Origin: Harmothoe impar
Lineage: Eukaryota > Annelida > Polychaeta > Phyllodocida > Polynoidae
Assembly: GCA_947462335.1 (NCBI GenBank)
Contig: OX381720.1
Coordinates: 44,375,152 to 44,439,151, forward strand
Direction: 5' to 3'
DNA: 64,000 nt
Shown here: one piece after another, positions 1 to 12,179 of the stretch
How positions within the stretch are numbered: the first letter of the stretch is position 1
How the letters are laid out: the number at the start of each line of letters is the position of its first letter
The notes under the pieces: model-generated
Databases searched by the model: none
What the model saw: only the letters and a program-made list of their open reading frames with translations
Told to the model about the DNA's origin: nothing
Translations under genes and position numbers: made by a program

Positions 1-1195
1 ATTTTCCTTCAGATTGCCGAAATGTGACCGAAAATGTGACCGAAAATCCGCCGGTGGGCGAAAATTGGGGATTTTCGGAAATTGGGATGAATGGTCATCC
101 AGATAAATGTGAAATTTCTCAAATGTGCAATTATAGTTCAGTTTTCACAATAATATGGATTTTGTCATCCAGTTATAGTGAAAAATTGGAGTTTAGAAGT
201 GTAGAGCTTAGTTGCTGCTAGGGGCTGGCATGATTCAGCAAGACCAGTCATCCATCTTGGATTTCAGACTGAGTCACTGATTTATGTTGGCTTTTTATTT
301 GTTATGTTGGCTCATAGTGCAGTACTGCTGCCTCATTTGTTGAGGAATGTTTCAATAGCGAAACGAGCCTTCATAAGGAATAAAATTGTGATGGGATAAA
401 CTCATATCTGCAGAGATAGAAATTTATCCTGTTATACACTGTTGATCTCTGTTTTATTAGTGAATACACTTTTAAAATAAAGAACCAGGAAGGACTTACC
501 ACTGTCTTATGCACGGTCAAAGACAGAATAATATCAACTACTACCTGTCATAACAGCTTGGCAGACTCTAGATATTGGTTGAAGTCAAGACACTTAAAGC
601 TTTGCTTGCTACTTTGTAGTTGACACTTCAGTTATTCTCTTATAACTCAGTTATAGAAGAATGACAGTTGAGGTTGTTCTCCACTCATACAGTTTGAGTG
701 AGGTGAACTGTCAAGTCAGTGTCAGGTGTGTCTTGTTGTACTTTTGTACATGTTTGGACCAGTTCTTAACAAGACATATACCTTATGCCCAAAATTTCCT
801 TGAGGCATTAAATAACTTAGTTGTGTTGATACAGATCCACACTGAGTGCTTGTGTTGAATACACAAGTTTACCCATACCTTATGCCGAAAAAATCCTTGA
901 GTTAGGCATTAAAGAAGTTTGTGTTGTTGTGAAATGAAAACACAAAGAGACTATACTGGTCTACTATTCTATAGGGTCTCACTTATGTGCTTAGGGTTTT
1001 GTGACTTTGAAACACAAAAATACCTATACCTTATGCCGAAAATTTCTTTGGCCTTGTGTTTTAATCCCCACCTTAAAACACTATTAGCACACATGTCTCT
1101 TTGATTGAACATCAAGATGACTTAACTCATGTGGAGGTACCTTGGTTTTGGACTAGTTTCCAAAAAGACCCACACCTTATGCCCAAAAATTCCTT
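1..1195. other. Intergenic or intronic sequence with four diverged copies of a short motif
   Basis: No exon is recognisable. A motif beginning CCTTATGCC, followed by an A-rich stretch and TCCTTG, recurs near 782, 878, 1029 and 1171, so this is a decayed tandem repeat with spacing of roughly 100-150 bases. The first 75 bases also repeat a GTGACCGAAAAT-like unit. If the BRAP exons at 6.7-9.9 kb continue upstream of the window, this stretch lies inside a BRAP intron; that is inference. Confidence 0.4.
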
Positions 1196-1197
1196 GG

Positions 1198-3250
1198 GTT
1201 TCACGTCACAGACGTCGCTGTCAGTCACGTCGTAGACGTTGCCTCTGTCAATCACGGCGTAGACGTTGCAGCTGTCAATCTTGTCCTAGACGTTGCTTCT
1301 GTCAATCACATCATAGACGTTGCGGCTGTCAATCACGTCATAGATGTTGTAGCTGTCAATCACGTCATAGACGTTGCTGCTGTCAATCACGTCATAGATG
1401 CTGTAGCTGTCAATCACGGCATAAACGTTGCTGCTGTCAATCACGGCGTAGACGTTGCAGCTGTCAATCACGGCGTAGACGTTGCAGCTGATCCTCATGT
1501 AGGAGACGCTCGCGTCGCAGACGTGGCCGCTGGCGCTAGCATCCCAGACGTGGCCGCTGGCGCTCGCGTCCCAGACGTGGCCGCGGGCGCTCTCGTTCCA
1601 GACGTGGCCGCTGGCGCTCGTGTCCCAGACGTGGCCGCTGGCGCTCGCATCCCTGACACGCATCCCAGACGTAGGCGATGTTGATCACATTAATGGTATT
1701 ACGTTAATGATGCTCACATTGATGGCGTTCTTGTTGATGCCAATCATGCCCTAGACTTAGCCGCTGACGCTTGATACTAGCTGGCGCACATTCAGTCTAT
1801 GTTAGGGATGTCGCCGACATAGCCGCTGGCGCTCAAGAGAGTTGTAGCCGCTGGTGCGCACTTTGTAGACGTTGCAGCTGTCAATCACGTTGTAGACGTT
1901 GCAGCTGTCAATCACGTTGTAGACCTTGCAGCTGCCAATCACGTTGAAGACGTTGCAGCTGTCAATAAGGGCATAGACGTTGCAGCTGTCTTTCACGTCG
2001 TAGACGTTGCAGCTGTCAATCACGTCGTAGACGTTGCAGATGTCAATCACGTTGTAAACGTTGCAGCTGTCAATCACGTTGTAGATGTTGCAGCTGTCAA
2101 TCACGTTGTAGATGTTGCAGCTGGATTTCACATCGTAGACGTTGCAGCGGTTAATCACGTCGTAGATGCTGCAGCTGTCCATCACCTCGTAGACGTTGCA
2201 GCTGTCACTCACGTTGTAGACGTTACAGCTGTCAATCACATTGTAGGCTTTGCAGCAGTCAATCAAGTTGTAGACGTTGCAGCTGTCAATCAAGTTGTAG
2301 ACTTTGCAGCTGTCAATCACATCGTAGACGTTGCAGCTGTCAATCACGTTGCAGACATAGCAGCTGTCAATCACGTCATAGACGTTCCAGCTGTCAATCA
2401 CGTCATAGACATAGCAGCTGTCAATCACGTCATAGACGATTGCATGTCAAATCGTCGTAGACGTTGCAGCTGTCAATCACGTCGTAGACACTGCACGTTG
2501 TAGAAGGTGCAGCTGTCAATCACGTCTTAGACGTTGCAGCTAACAATCAGGTCGTAGACGTTGCAGCTGGCCATCAGGTCGTAGACGTTGCAGCTGGCAA
2601 TCAGGTCGTAGACGTTGCAGCTGGCAATCAGGTCGTAGACATTGCAGATGTACATGACGTCGTAGACATTGCAGCTATCCACCATGTCGTAGACGTTGCA
2701 GCTGCATGTCAAACCGTCGTAGACGTAGCAGCTGTTAATCACGTCATAGACGTTGCAGCTGTCCATCAGGTAGTAGACGTTGCAGCTGGCAATCAGGTCC
2801 TAGATGTTGCAGCTGTCAATCACGTCGTAGACGTTGCAGCTGTCCATGACGTTGTAGACATTGCAGCTGTACACCATGTTGTAAACGTTGCAGCTGCATG
2901 TCAAACCGTCTTAGACATAGCAGCTGTCAAAAACGTCATAGAAGTTGCAGATGTCAACAAAGTCATAGACATTGCAGCTGACAATCAGGTCGTAGACGTT
3001 GCAGCTGTCAATCACGTCTTAGACTTTGCAGCTGTCAATCAGGTCGTAGATGTTGCAGCTGGCAATCAGGTTGTAGACGTTGCAGCTGGCCACCACGCTG
3101 TAGACATTGCAGCTGGCAATCAAATCGTAGACGTTGCAGCTGGAAATCACGTCATAGACGTTGCAGCTGTCAATGAAGTAGACGTTACAGCTGCCCATCA
3201 CGTCGTAGATGTTACTGTTGACAATATACTCATAAGTCTCCAATTGTATA
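1198..3250. repeat. 27-bp minisatellite array, first block
   Basis: About 75 imperfect copies of a 27-bp unit. Its core reads GTAGACGTTGCAGCTGTCAA followed by TCACGTC. The period is a multiple of three, so both strands stay open over long stretches (peptides such as DSCNVYDVI on the - strand and NHVVDVAAV on the +). This is a product of the period, not evidence of coding. Between about 1494 and 1670 the unit changes to a CpG-rich variant with CCCAGACGTGGCCGCTGGCG, a separate subfamily. Every unit carries a CAGCTG palindrome and ACGT tetramers. Confidence 0.95.
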
Positions 3251-3417
3251 AGTCCTCACCCACGTCACAGACGTAGCCGCTGTCCGCATTTGTATTTGGT
3301 TTGGACTAGTTTCCAAAAAGACTCACATTATATTTGGATCACTTAAGAGTTGTGGATACTTGAGTGCACTTTACCTGGTTAGGGTTTTGTACCTCTTTAA
3401 TTTGGGGTCACATTCAG
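3251..3417. other. Spacer between two satellite blocks that repeats the left flank
   Basis: Positions about 3297-3330 repeat sequence found at about 1142-1180, just before the array (GGACTAGTTTCCAAAAAGAC). The satellite therefore sits between two copies of the same flanking sequence, as expected if a unit holding both was duplicated or if the array expanded inside it. Confidence 0.6.
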
Positions 3418-4640
3418 TTGCAGCTGTCAAGCATGTTGTAGACGTTGCCGCTGTCATTCATGACGTAGACGTTTGCACCTGTCAAGCAAGTCGCAGATGT
3501 TGCAGGTGGCAATTACATTGTAGACATTGCAGCTGTCAATCACGTCATAGACGTTGCAGCTGCCAATCATGTTGTAGACTTTACCGCTGTCATTCATGAT
3601 ATAGACATGTGCAGGTGTCAAGCAAGTCGCAGCTGTCAATTATGTTGTAGATGATACAGCTGTCACTCAGGAAGTAGCTATTGCAGCTGACAATCATGTT
3701 GTAGACGTTGCAGCTGTAAGTCGCACATGTTGCAGATGTCACTCACGCTGTAGATGTTGCAGCTGTGAATCACATTGTAGACGTTGCAGCTCTCTCGCAT
3801 GTTGTAAACGCTACAGCTGTAAATTACGTGGCAGACATTGAAGCTGTCAATCATGTTGTAGATGTTGCAAATGGCATTCTATGGCGTAGATATTACAGCT
3901 GACAATCACGTCATAGACGTTGCAGCTGTCAAACACGTAGACCTTGCAGCTATCAAACATGTCGTACACGTTGCAGCTGTCAATCACATCATACACGTTG
4001 CAGGTGTCAATCACATCGTACACGTTGCAGCTGCCAATCATGTTGTACATGTTGCAGCTGTCAATCACGTAGTAGATGTTGCAGATGTCAACCATGTTGT
4101 AGACGTTGCAGATGTCAACCACGTCGTAGACATTGCATCTGTCAATAACGTCCTAGACGTTGCAGCTGTCAATCCGCCGGCAAACATGTGATGTCAATCA
4201 AGTCGTAAACGTTGCAGATGACATTTATATTGTAAACATTTCAGCTGTCAATCACGTCGTACACGTTGCAGCTGTCATTAAAGTTGTAGACATGGCAGCT
4301 GTCAATCACGTCTTAGACGTGGCAGCTGTCAATCACGTCTTAGACGTTGCAGCCGTCAACCACGTCCTAGACGTTGCATCTGCCAATAACGTCGTAGATG
4401 TTGCAGCTGTCAAACACGTCATAGACCTTGCAGCTGTCAAACATGTCGTACACGTTGCAGCTGTCAATCATGTCATAGACGTTGCAGCTGTCAATCACGT
4501 CTTAGACGCTGCAGCCGTCAACCACGTCCTAGACGTTGCATCTGCCAATAATGTCGTAGATGTTGCAGCTGTAAATCATGCCATAGACGTTGCAGCAGTC
4601 ACTCATGTCGTACATGTTGCAGCTGTCAACCACGTCTTTT
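3418..4640. repeat. 27-bp minisatellite array, second block
   Basis: The same 27-bp family resumes after the spacer and runs to the edge of the tyrosine recombinase fragment. Units are more diverged here, with frequent CATGTTGTA and CACGTCTTA variants. A local higher-order duplication appears between about 4300 and 4560, where a run of several variant units (CTTAGACG, then CCTAGACG, then GTCGTAGATG) occurs twice. Confidence 0.93.
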
Positions 4641-4701
4641 TCTCCGTTTGCTTTAGGAAAAGGGCAGGGCTTTTGGCACTGTTAACGCTGCCAGATGTGC
4701 G

Positions 4702-5466
4702 TTGTCGGTTTTAGTGAAAAACCTTGACAACGGGAAGACCATGGGCACCCACTATTGGGTGTGCAGGGCCGTCCGCACCGCCTATAGAAGGAATCCTCCT
4801 TCTCCCAGATATAACAAGTTCTGGGATATTAGGCTGGTGTTCAGCATGTTCCAGCGTTGGGGTGCCAATGAAGGCTTGTCCACCCAGTTCTTGGGGTTCA
4901 AGCTAACGATGCTGATTCTGCTGGTGTCGGGCCAAAGAGGCCAGGTCATCCCAGCGCTTGATCTCCGCAATCTGACTTGGCTGGATTCGGGGTCTGCGCG
5001 TTTCGTTCTGAAGGGTCTGATGAAAACAGCGCGTACGGGGGAACCCCTCAAAGAACTGGTCCTGGAACCGTTCCATGAGGAGGAGACTCTGTGCGTCGTC
5101 TGTGCCCTGAAACGTTACGTGCGGGTCACGGAGCCAGTCAGGTTGGACAAGGAAGGGCGAAGGAAACACTCGCTCTTCTTGTCCTTCTGCAAGCCATTTG
5201 GCGAGATTGGGCAGGACTCATCAAAGCGATGGGTCCTTGCGGTGCTTTCCGCAGCTGGGGTGGACACCAGGGTATACCGAGCTCACTCCACCAGGGGTGC
5301 CAGCACCTCTGCGGGAGGGAGACTCGGTGTATCGACTGCTGTTTGGCTTAGGCATGGGTCTTGGAAAGGTGCCAAGACCATGGCTAAGAACTACAACAAG
5401 CCTATCGAGAACCCCAAGCCTCCCAAGACGCTAGCCAGGATCCTCCTGGAGGACTCAATCGAGTAG
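4702..5466 (+). pseudogene. Tyrosine recombinase of a DIRS/Ngaro-type retroelement (fragment)
   Basis: The open frame of 254 codons begins at a TTG, so the true start has been lost and the left edge abuts the 27-bp satellite. The tyrosine recombinase catalytic set is visible: box A arginine in SGQRGQ (R79), HSTR (H195 and R198), the RHGSW motif (H218, W221) and the nucleophile in KNYNKP (Y231). The AHSTRGASTSA block is characteristic of recombinases from DIRS-like elements, which integrate through a circular intermediate. No reverse transcriptase or RNase H remains nearby, so this is a solo recombinase relic. A Crypton origin is the main alternative. All catalytic residues survive without a stop codon, which suggests the relic is not very old. 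Confidence 0.8.
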
Positions 5467-5907
5467 CTGGGAACAAAATTTTCAGAGCCTTTTTGGGGGG
5501 AAAAGACACACCTCAAAAAGGGAGAATTTTGGCCCTTTTGCCGTAACGATAGTTTGTATGAACTCTATTGGCTGATCATAGTCATAAGCCTTACTAGAGG
5601 CAGCAGTTATCTGTATGTGATAAAAACTTTTTCTATGTTGGACAATAACACTGCCACAGCTGTGGTGAACTGTATGGCAGTTATGCCTTCTTTGCTAAAT
5701 AGCAAAATGTCATGCAACCTAGTCAAAACCATATCACAAGGCAATAGAACATCACCTTTAGGTGAAATAAAGTATCTATTTTCTGTTATCCTATATGAGA
5801 AGTTACAGTCCTTTATGGGAGAGTAACATTATGGGAAATAAGCAGTGAATCTAGCTGAACTTTGAAGTCTCCTGTGTCAGCAGAATGTTTACTGTACTCA
5901 AAGAAGA
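5467..5907. other. Non-coding sequence after the recombinase fragment
   Basis: Up to about 5545 there are short runs of T, G and A that may be the tail of the retroelement. The rest is AT-rich with no recognisable feature. Confidence 0.3.
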
Positions 5908-6289
5908 ATATAAGATTAATCGAATACTTACCATGTAATATAAGTATGAAGATTAATCGTTGTTCTTCGAGATACAGATAAACATATCTGCTGAGTACAC
6001 AGGCCCACCCATCCATCCCCAGGATGAGGAAGATTACTACTAGTGATATAATCTCTCACCTACTCATGTGGGTGCTATTTAGACAAAGTAAAAAGAGCAC
6101 TACTGTGTACTATTTCCAGATGTTTTATTTTCAGCAAAAGATTCACTGCATGTGGGCGCTAATCTGACTACCGGAAGTGACGTAGCCCCTCTCCTGTGTA
6201 CTCAGCAGATATGTTTATCTGTATCTCGAAGAACAACGATTAATCTTCATACTTATATTACATGGTAAGTATTCGATTAATCTTATATT
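5908..6289. mobile_element. MITE with about 96-bp terminal inverted repeats
   Basis: Positions 5908-6003 and 6193-6289 are near-perfect reverse complements, separated by about 190 bases of unrelated sequence. The outer ends begin with AATATAAGATTAATCGAATA and TA dinucleotides are present at both ends, as in mariner-type insertions. There is no coding capacity. It lies upstream of the first visible BRAP exon, in the presumed intron. Confidence 0.85.
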
Positions 6290-6741
6290 AGAGATAGGTA
6301 ACAATTGTATGTCATGATTACAGAAAACCCATCCAAGAAAACTATATCCTATAATGTACATGTATATACACTTGCTCCTACTGCCCTTTGATATGAGAGA
6401 AACAAGGCGGGTGTTTGTGTGTAGCCAGGTTCCCTTTCACTCATCATCACAGCCTTACATCATATGCGGACAATGACATATAAAAAGACAAACTTACTCA
6501 TTGATGATAGTCATTCAAATTAAGCCCCAATTCTGTGGAAATCATTATTTCAAAAAAGAATTGCGTGCCTGTATAAGATAATACCAGCCTATATATACAT
6601 CCCAGAATACATCTTGATGTTTGTAATGCTGCAGTGTTGTGGAATTACCCTTAGTTTTATCATTTATTCTTAAAGCGAGCTTTAATTTGTAGGTTTTGTA
6701 CAAACAAATATTCTCTACTTGGTCTTTATCTCCCTGTTTAG

Positions 6742-9700
6742 TTGTCCTGTATGTCGGTACGTGCAGACTCCCGAACCTGTCGAGGACCAGTCATGCTTCG
6801 AGTGTGAGTCGCAAGATGTAAGTATTTGTGTCATGCATCATCTTTATCCTTAACCGAGCACTCCTTATGCTTACGTCTACATGCTTTGTATTATATTTGA
6901 GCAACTTCTAAACTGTGTACTATTTCACCATAAATGATGCAGAAATATCAGGGAATGATTAGCGTACTTAGATATGTTGAATATTGTATGTATCGTTCAC
7001 CAGGGATTCACATGCCGGTATTAAATACTGTATCTCATATTTATAATGTTAATATTGTAGAGCCTGTGGATCTGCCTGATCTGTGGACACGTAGGGTGTG
7101 GGCGGTATGTCGGTGGACATGCATATCGGTGAGTAACTTAAGTCAATTTAACATAATTTCTTTGTATCCACACAATTTAAACATTGTGGATAAGCAGCGT
7201 ACATGAATACAGGTTTAACACTGATATCTTGTTGTTGTCATCCTTACAGACATTTCCAGGAGACGCAACACTGTTATTCAATGCAGCTGGGCAATAACCG
7301 GGTCTGGGACTACGCGGGCGACAACTACGTTCATCGTCTGATCCAGAACAAGGGAGACGGGAAACTGGTCGAAGTGGACGAAGGTGGAAACGTTGTACAG
7401 GACGAAAAACTCGACTCCATAACTTTAGAGGTATAAATAAAGAAGTACTTTTAAGCTGCTGATTTAAAACCTGAGGCCATGAATTTTCTATAGTGAGGTT
7501 AATGGGAAATGAGGTAAATTCTGCATAGCGGTATTTTGAATCTTAAAGGTAGTAGAAATGTATGCAATGTAGTGAATAATACAATTCATGCAAAGATTGA
7601 TATCAACTTTTTGATAAAAACATATCCAGTTTATGTTTATTCAGTGATTAATAATCCTTGTCCCTGCAGTATACATATCTACTAACTAGTCAACTAGAGA
7701 ATCAGCGGCGCTACTTTGAAGAACGAATAGAACACATAGAAAAGGATGCCTTAAAGCAGGTGAGTTAAAATTGTATTTGTATCGGTAATCTGTGATTGAA
7801 CATGCTGATTTATTTAGTTATATGCTGACTGTTGTCAATGTTAACCATTTCTCTTGGACGTTAACGAATTGCCGAGGCTCCGTCCAGATTCAGCATACTG
7901 TCACCTGTGTGATCATGCATTACATGTGTCTGTCTTGGCTGATCATTGAAGGTCCTATTAAAGATTTCCAAACTTGTTACTAGGTGGAGGAGGTTGAGCA
8001 CCGGTCTAAGGCCACGTTAGAAGAGTGTTCACGACTGGAGCAAAAACTGTCGGTGGCCAACCGAGAGCGTCAGACACAAGAACGCAAAGTGCAGCAGGTA
8101 TGTGTAGCAGCTAATGTTACATACAAATATACATCATGTATTTGTATGAGATTACTATGACGGTAGATGACGACAATAAACGGTGTAAGTAGATAACCTA
8201 TATCGGTAGTATCAAGTTGGCTAACGTCTACGTCTATGACACTCATTTCGTAATACATAAAATGGCAAAGACACACTTCTAGCGCAAGACGTAATCTAAT
8301 TTATTACACCACTGGAACCCATAACCCAGTATCAACATTGGCTTTAACACTAACACGAGTGTGTTTTGGTTCATTTTACCAGCTGCAGACTAAGATGACC
8401 AAGTTGACCACAGACCTGACGGAGGAGCGCGAGATGAACAAGAGTCTGGCACACAACCAGGCCCAGTGGCAGGACAAGGTCGGAGCACTGGAAACTAAAC
8501 TAGCCGTGAAAGATAAGGTATGGTAACGTTATATAATCACCCAAATACTAATATAGGAGCTGTGTGCCTGTATACACTTCTTTCTTGGGTTGGACCAATC
8601 ATAAAGAAGCCAGCTACCAGCAAATTTCAGTATTCCACTATCAATCCTCAATTCTACTTTCGAAAAAATCAATCTGCAGAAACAAAATTATCCTCAAAGT
8701 TAGATATCAAAACTTAGAAACTGGTCGACGAAAATAATAGGAAATCCAAAGCTTTTCAGAGAGTGACAATGTAGTTCCTGATTTTGACACCAGCTGGCAG
8801 CACAAGCGTCGAACGTTTTTACAAACATTTGGGACAACTGCACGTATTCAGCACTGACAGCAAACTTTCTGTTTCTAAATATATATGGTAATATTCGTAG
8901 AATAGCAACTCAGTATGTACTTTGTATACTGTAGATAAAGAGGTAACCTATGCTTTCTTCTGTAACGCAAGTGAGTAGTATATGGGAAGTGGCCTAGTCT
9001 TCAGGAGCCGTCAGAAAAACATGCACCATAAATGTAAGATGCTAGACAAAGTTTACAACTAAATCATTCAAAATCCTCATGAAGTTGAACTTTATGGACC
9101 TCCCACAGATTTTGATTTTGTAGAATATCAATTAAAACAATAAAATACAGTTGATATAGGCAAAAATCATGTATTTGCCTAGACACCTTTTCTGTGGGTT
9201 TGGCTGATGTATATGAAGTATGGGTAGACCAAGTCAGAGCAACTGTCCTTGTCTTGGGGCTGCGCACCTAGCCAATGAACGTGTGGTGAGGCCAGGTCTG
9301 CTAACACCAAGCAATAAAACATACTTGTCGCCTGCCCTAGGACGGGTCGGGCAAAATTTTTGGAACCCTTCACCTGGGATCAAAGGAAGCAAATAGTAAC
9401 CATTAAAACGCCCCCCCCCCCCCCCCTTCACGTCCTCAGACTACAGCCTCCGAGATGTGAGCACCATGATCCGGTAGTAGCATAGTAGCATTAAGACCAC
9501 GTATTCCATATTTTTAAACGGTGTAAATTTAAATCACATGAATTAGTATATCACAGTATATTTACACACCCAGTCACAACGTCATTCTTTTATGTCATTT
9601 AACATCTGCTGGTATATTCACAATATTCACTGCACCAATTTTGTCACATAACGTGATGCAAAATTTACGGATATACATGTGCAATATCTTATTCCTCACA

Positions 9701-9878
9701 GGAAGTAAAAGATCTGCAAGAGCAATTGAGGGATATCATGTTCTACCTTGAGGCACAACAAAAGATCTCTTCTCAGTCGTCCGCGACACAGCAGGAGATT
9801 CAAGAAGGAAAGATCACCGTTGGAGCTGCAACAGGCACGTCGGGGTCCGCCAAGAAGGGAAGAAAGAAGGGCCGATGA
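6742..9878 (+). CDS. BRAP: BRCA1-associated protein (BRAP/IMP), C-terminal seven exons
   Basis: Exons: 6742-6817, 7061-7128, 7250-7430, 7670-7759, 7984-8097, 8383-8517, 9702-9878 (TGA at 9876). All introns are GT-AG and the phases join cleanly, giving about 279 residues. The visible protein starts at [14 protein letters not shown], the last cysteines of the RING finger, then runs through the UBP-type zinc finger ([51 protein letters not shown]), a long coiled coil ([15 protein letters not shown] onward) and the conserved end [17 protein letters not shown] with a basic tail. In vertebrates BRAP is a cytoplasmic E3 ubiquitin ligase that binds nuclear localisation signals and restrains Ras/MAPK signalling through KSR. 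The N-terminal BRAP2 domain and most of the RING finger are not in this window, so they should lie upstream of position 1. The 27-bp satellite and recombinase relic would then be intronic. Confidence 0.95.
8518..9701. other. Last BRAP intron
   Basis: A 1.18-kb intron, the longest in the visible part of the gene. It contains a C tract near 9412-9426. A stretch at about 9180-9370 is open on the - strand but matches nothing I recognise. Confidence 0.6.
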
Positions 9879-11151
9879 TAATTATTGCTTCAGCATTTAC
9901 TGATTAATTATTTAAATAGCCTTGTTAAATACATAAAACATTATTGGTTAAGACTTCTCTGGAGATACATTGATCAAGGATTGGTGGGGGGGGGGGGGGG
10001 GGGGCTTGATGCTCAGCAAGGCTGTGCGGTTTGTCGAGGGGAGACGAGTCGGTGATTTGTGGTTTACGCAGTGTGCTGGCACAATGTATGTATAGCATTA
10101 GCTCAAGGTGTGCTGATATGCTCTTAAACATTGTCTTATTATTGAGTGTAAAACATAGGAAATTGTTGACTTATTCTGCAGCCACGTGAGCATTATAATT
10201 ATTGCAGTAAGAGGATGTAGGTTCATGTGTTCACTGTTGTACATGCTGATCTTAATGTGTATTTTCACAAAATTATTTCACGTTTGACAAACTACTCAAT
10301 TTATAGTATTACAACGAGAAGGAAGCATTTATAATTTGATAAATATCGCTACAATTTCAATGTGTGTAATATTATGGGAAACTTAGACATAGGAAAGACT
10401 GTTCGGAATTCATGTCTATAATCGAACTCGTCAACAATCACTACGAAGTTCTGTGATCCCTTCTCAGATTTTCTAGTTTGCAGTTCTGTCTCCATATGAT
10501 GTTGGGGACAATCGGAGAGAAATTTAAATATGCATAGATAATTAGGTCAAGTAACTGAGTAATAGATGCTTAATAGTTGCCATTGTACTGATATCGGGTC
10601 CCTAAAAATGTCTTGTGGTGCTGAAGATAGGTCCAGATATTTTTTTCATCTATTCTTTTGTGTAAACAAACAACTTCATGTAGCTGATCTGCACATGTAA
10701 TATGGAGCGAAATCAAAGTGGTTCCCATAGAAAGCAACGAGAAGGAATGAAAGATTTAAATGAACCAGAATGTTTGTGAATTAAACTATTAGGATTTATA
10801 GTTTCATTATTTACGATCGTAAATGCAAATTGGTATGAATAGAAATAAACATAGTACATGTAGTTAAAAATATACAATGCACTTGCACATAACTACATCA
10901 GTTCTTAAACAAGTCTTAATACAAGGATACATCACTACAGATGTAAAAGGCAAGATATATTGCCAGCAATATTGGTTCAAAACCATGAATGAATGACTGG
11001 AAAGACGATTTATCCATTGACCCGATAATTATACGCGCGTCCTTCGCCAAAGTTAACGGTACTAGAGATGACTATGTTGGTTGGTGTACGTTTTGCTGCC
11101 GCCTGTTCTGTGATATTAAACTACACTGTTCTATGGCGACTAAGAAATAAA
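9879..11151 (+). other. Probable BRAP 3' untranslated region
   Basis: AT-rich, no other gene. A G tract lies at about 9986-10003. A canonical AATAAA at 11146-11151 is followed within 20 bases by a GT-rich stretch (TTGTGTTGTTGTCT), a good polyadenylation site giving a 3' UTR of about 1.27 kb. An earlier AATAAA near 10840 is an alternative. Confidence 0.5.
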
Positions 11152-11431
11152 TGCTAAAAGACAATACAATTTGTGTTGTTGTCTCCACATGTTTATTTTT
11201 TATCAAATACGACTGTCTCATTGACTTAACCAAGGAGCGGCGTATTTAAAACCCCCGTGAAATAACCATGGCCGTATTTCATGGCCCTGTGACGTCATCA
11301 AAATGACGGTTTGTTTACATTTGAACTGCGCAGAAAAGTGCTATTTCAGCTAATTTAGGCCATCCTCCTCTATAATAACTTAATTTGAATCGAAAAAGGT
11401 GAAAAAATAAACACAAAGGTACACTTGTTTA

Positions 11432-11544
11432 GGTCTTTTGAAGGGTTATTTCACTTGGTGAATGTCAGGCTGCATTTCACTCGGCCTACGGCCTCGTGAA
11501 ATACGGCCTGACATTCACCTCGTGAAATAACCCTTCAAAAGACC
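11432..11544. mobile_element. Hairpin MITE between two convergent genes
   Basis: The first and last 40 or so bases are reverse complements (GGTCTTTTGAAGGGTTATTT at the left, its complement at the right). The palindrome continues inward to a small loop at CGGCCTACGGCC. A partial copy of the same GTGAAATACGGCC motif lies at about 11250-11285. Confidence 0.75.
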
Positions 11545-12179
11545 AAAACTCGTGAACCTATATATGCAATACTTCAAAACACAACGATTAAAATTTTATT
11601 TTTTTAATTTCATTTCTTTTGTTTGTAGAAATCAAACAGAACATTTATGACTTGGAATCAATCATAAATGTTTTGCTGTTATGGATCCGTCGCAATTGGG
11701 CTAGTCTAGATTTCGTTGAATACAAAAACAGCAGCAATGTTCACTTGTATACATACAATAGCACACAATGAATGTTAGAATCAGCACGTCTTTTTAGTGC
11801 TTAGAATATTTCTGTTCAACTAGATGAACAATTCAAGATAGAAATATCAGAAAACTCTATGCCCAGCACAATATAATCTGAACTAGATGCGGACAGATTT
11901 TCTAATCTTAATAGAATAAATAAATGTTACTTTTATAATAAATTCTAGGATGTAATTATGAGTCTCAGTTGACGCATTGTGCTATTTTGCCATGTAACTA
12001 GTACAGGTCCAGATCCAGTGAAATAAATTTTCATCGTAAAAAATATATCTGTATATATACATATCTAAATTACATGGATCATCCTACTACTCATTCAGTC
12101 CTCGGTTTTATCACTGTGCAGTACCGTAACATAGCACAGACATGTGTTGAGATATTTATAACTTAATTTCCTACATGTC

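Noticed and set aside
1129..4714. Cys-rich and NHVVDVAAV-type repeat proteins
   Set aside because: The 27-bp period keeps frames open on both strands; no start context, signal peptide or splice structure supports a gene.
1..6741. Upstream BRAP exons (RING first half, BRAP2 domain)
   Set aside because: I looked for the expected C-x2-C...H-x2-C RING residues between splice sites and found none; they probably lie left of the window.
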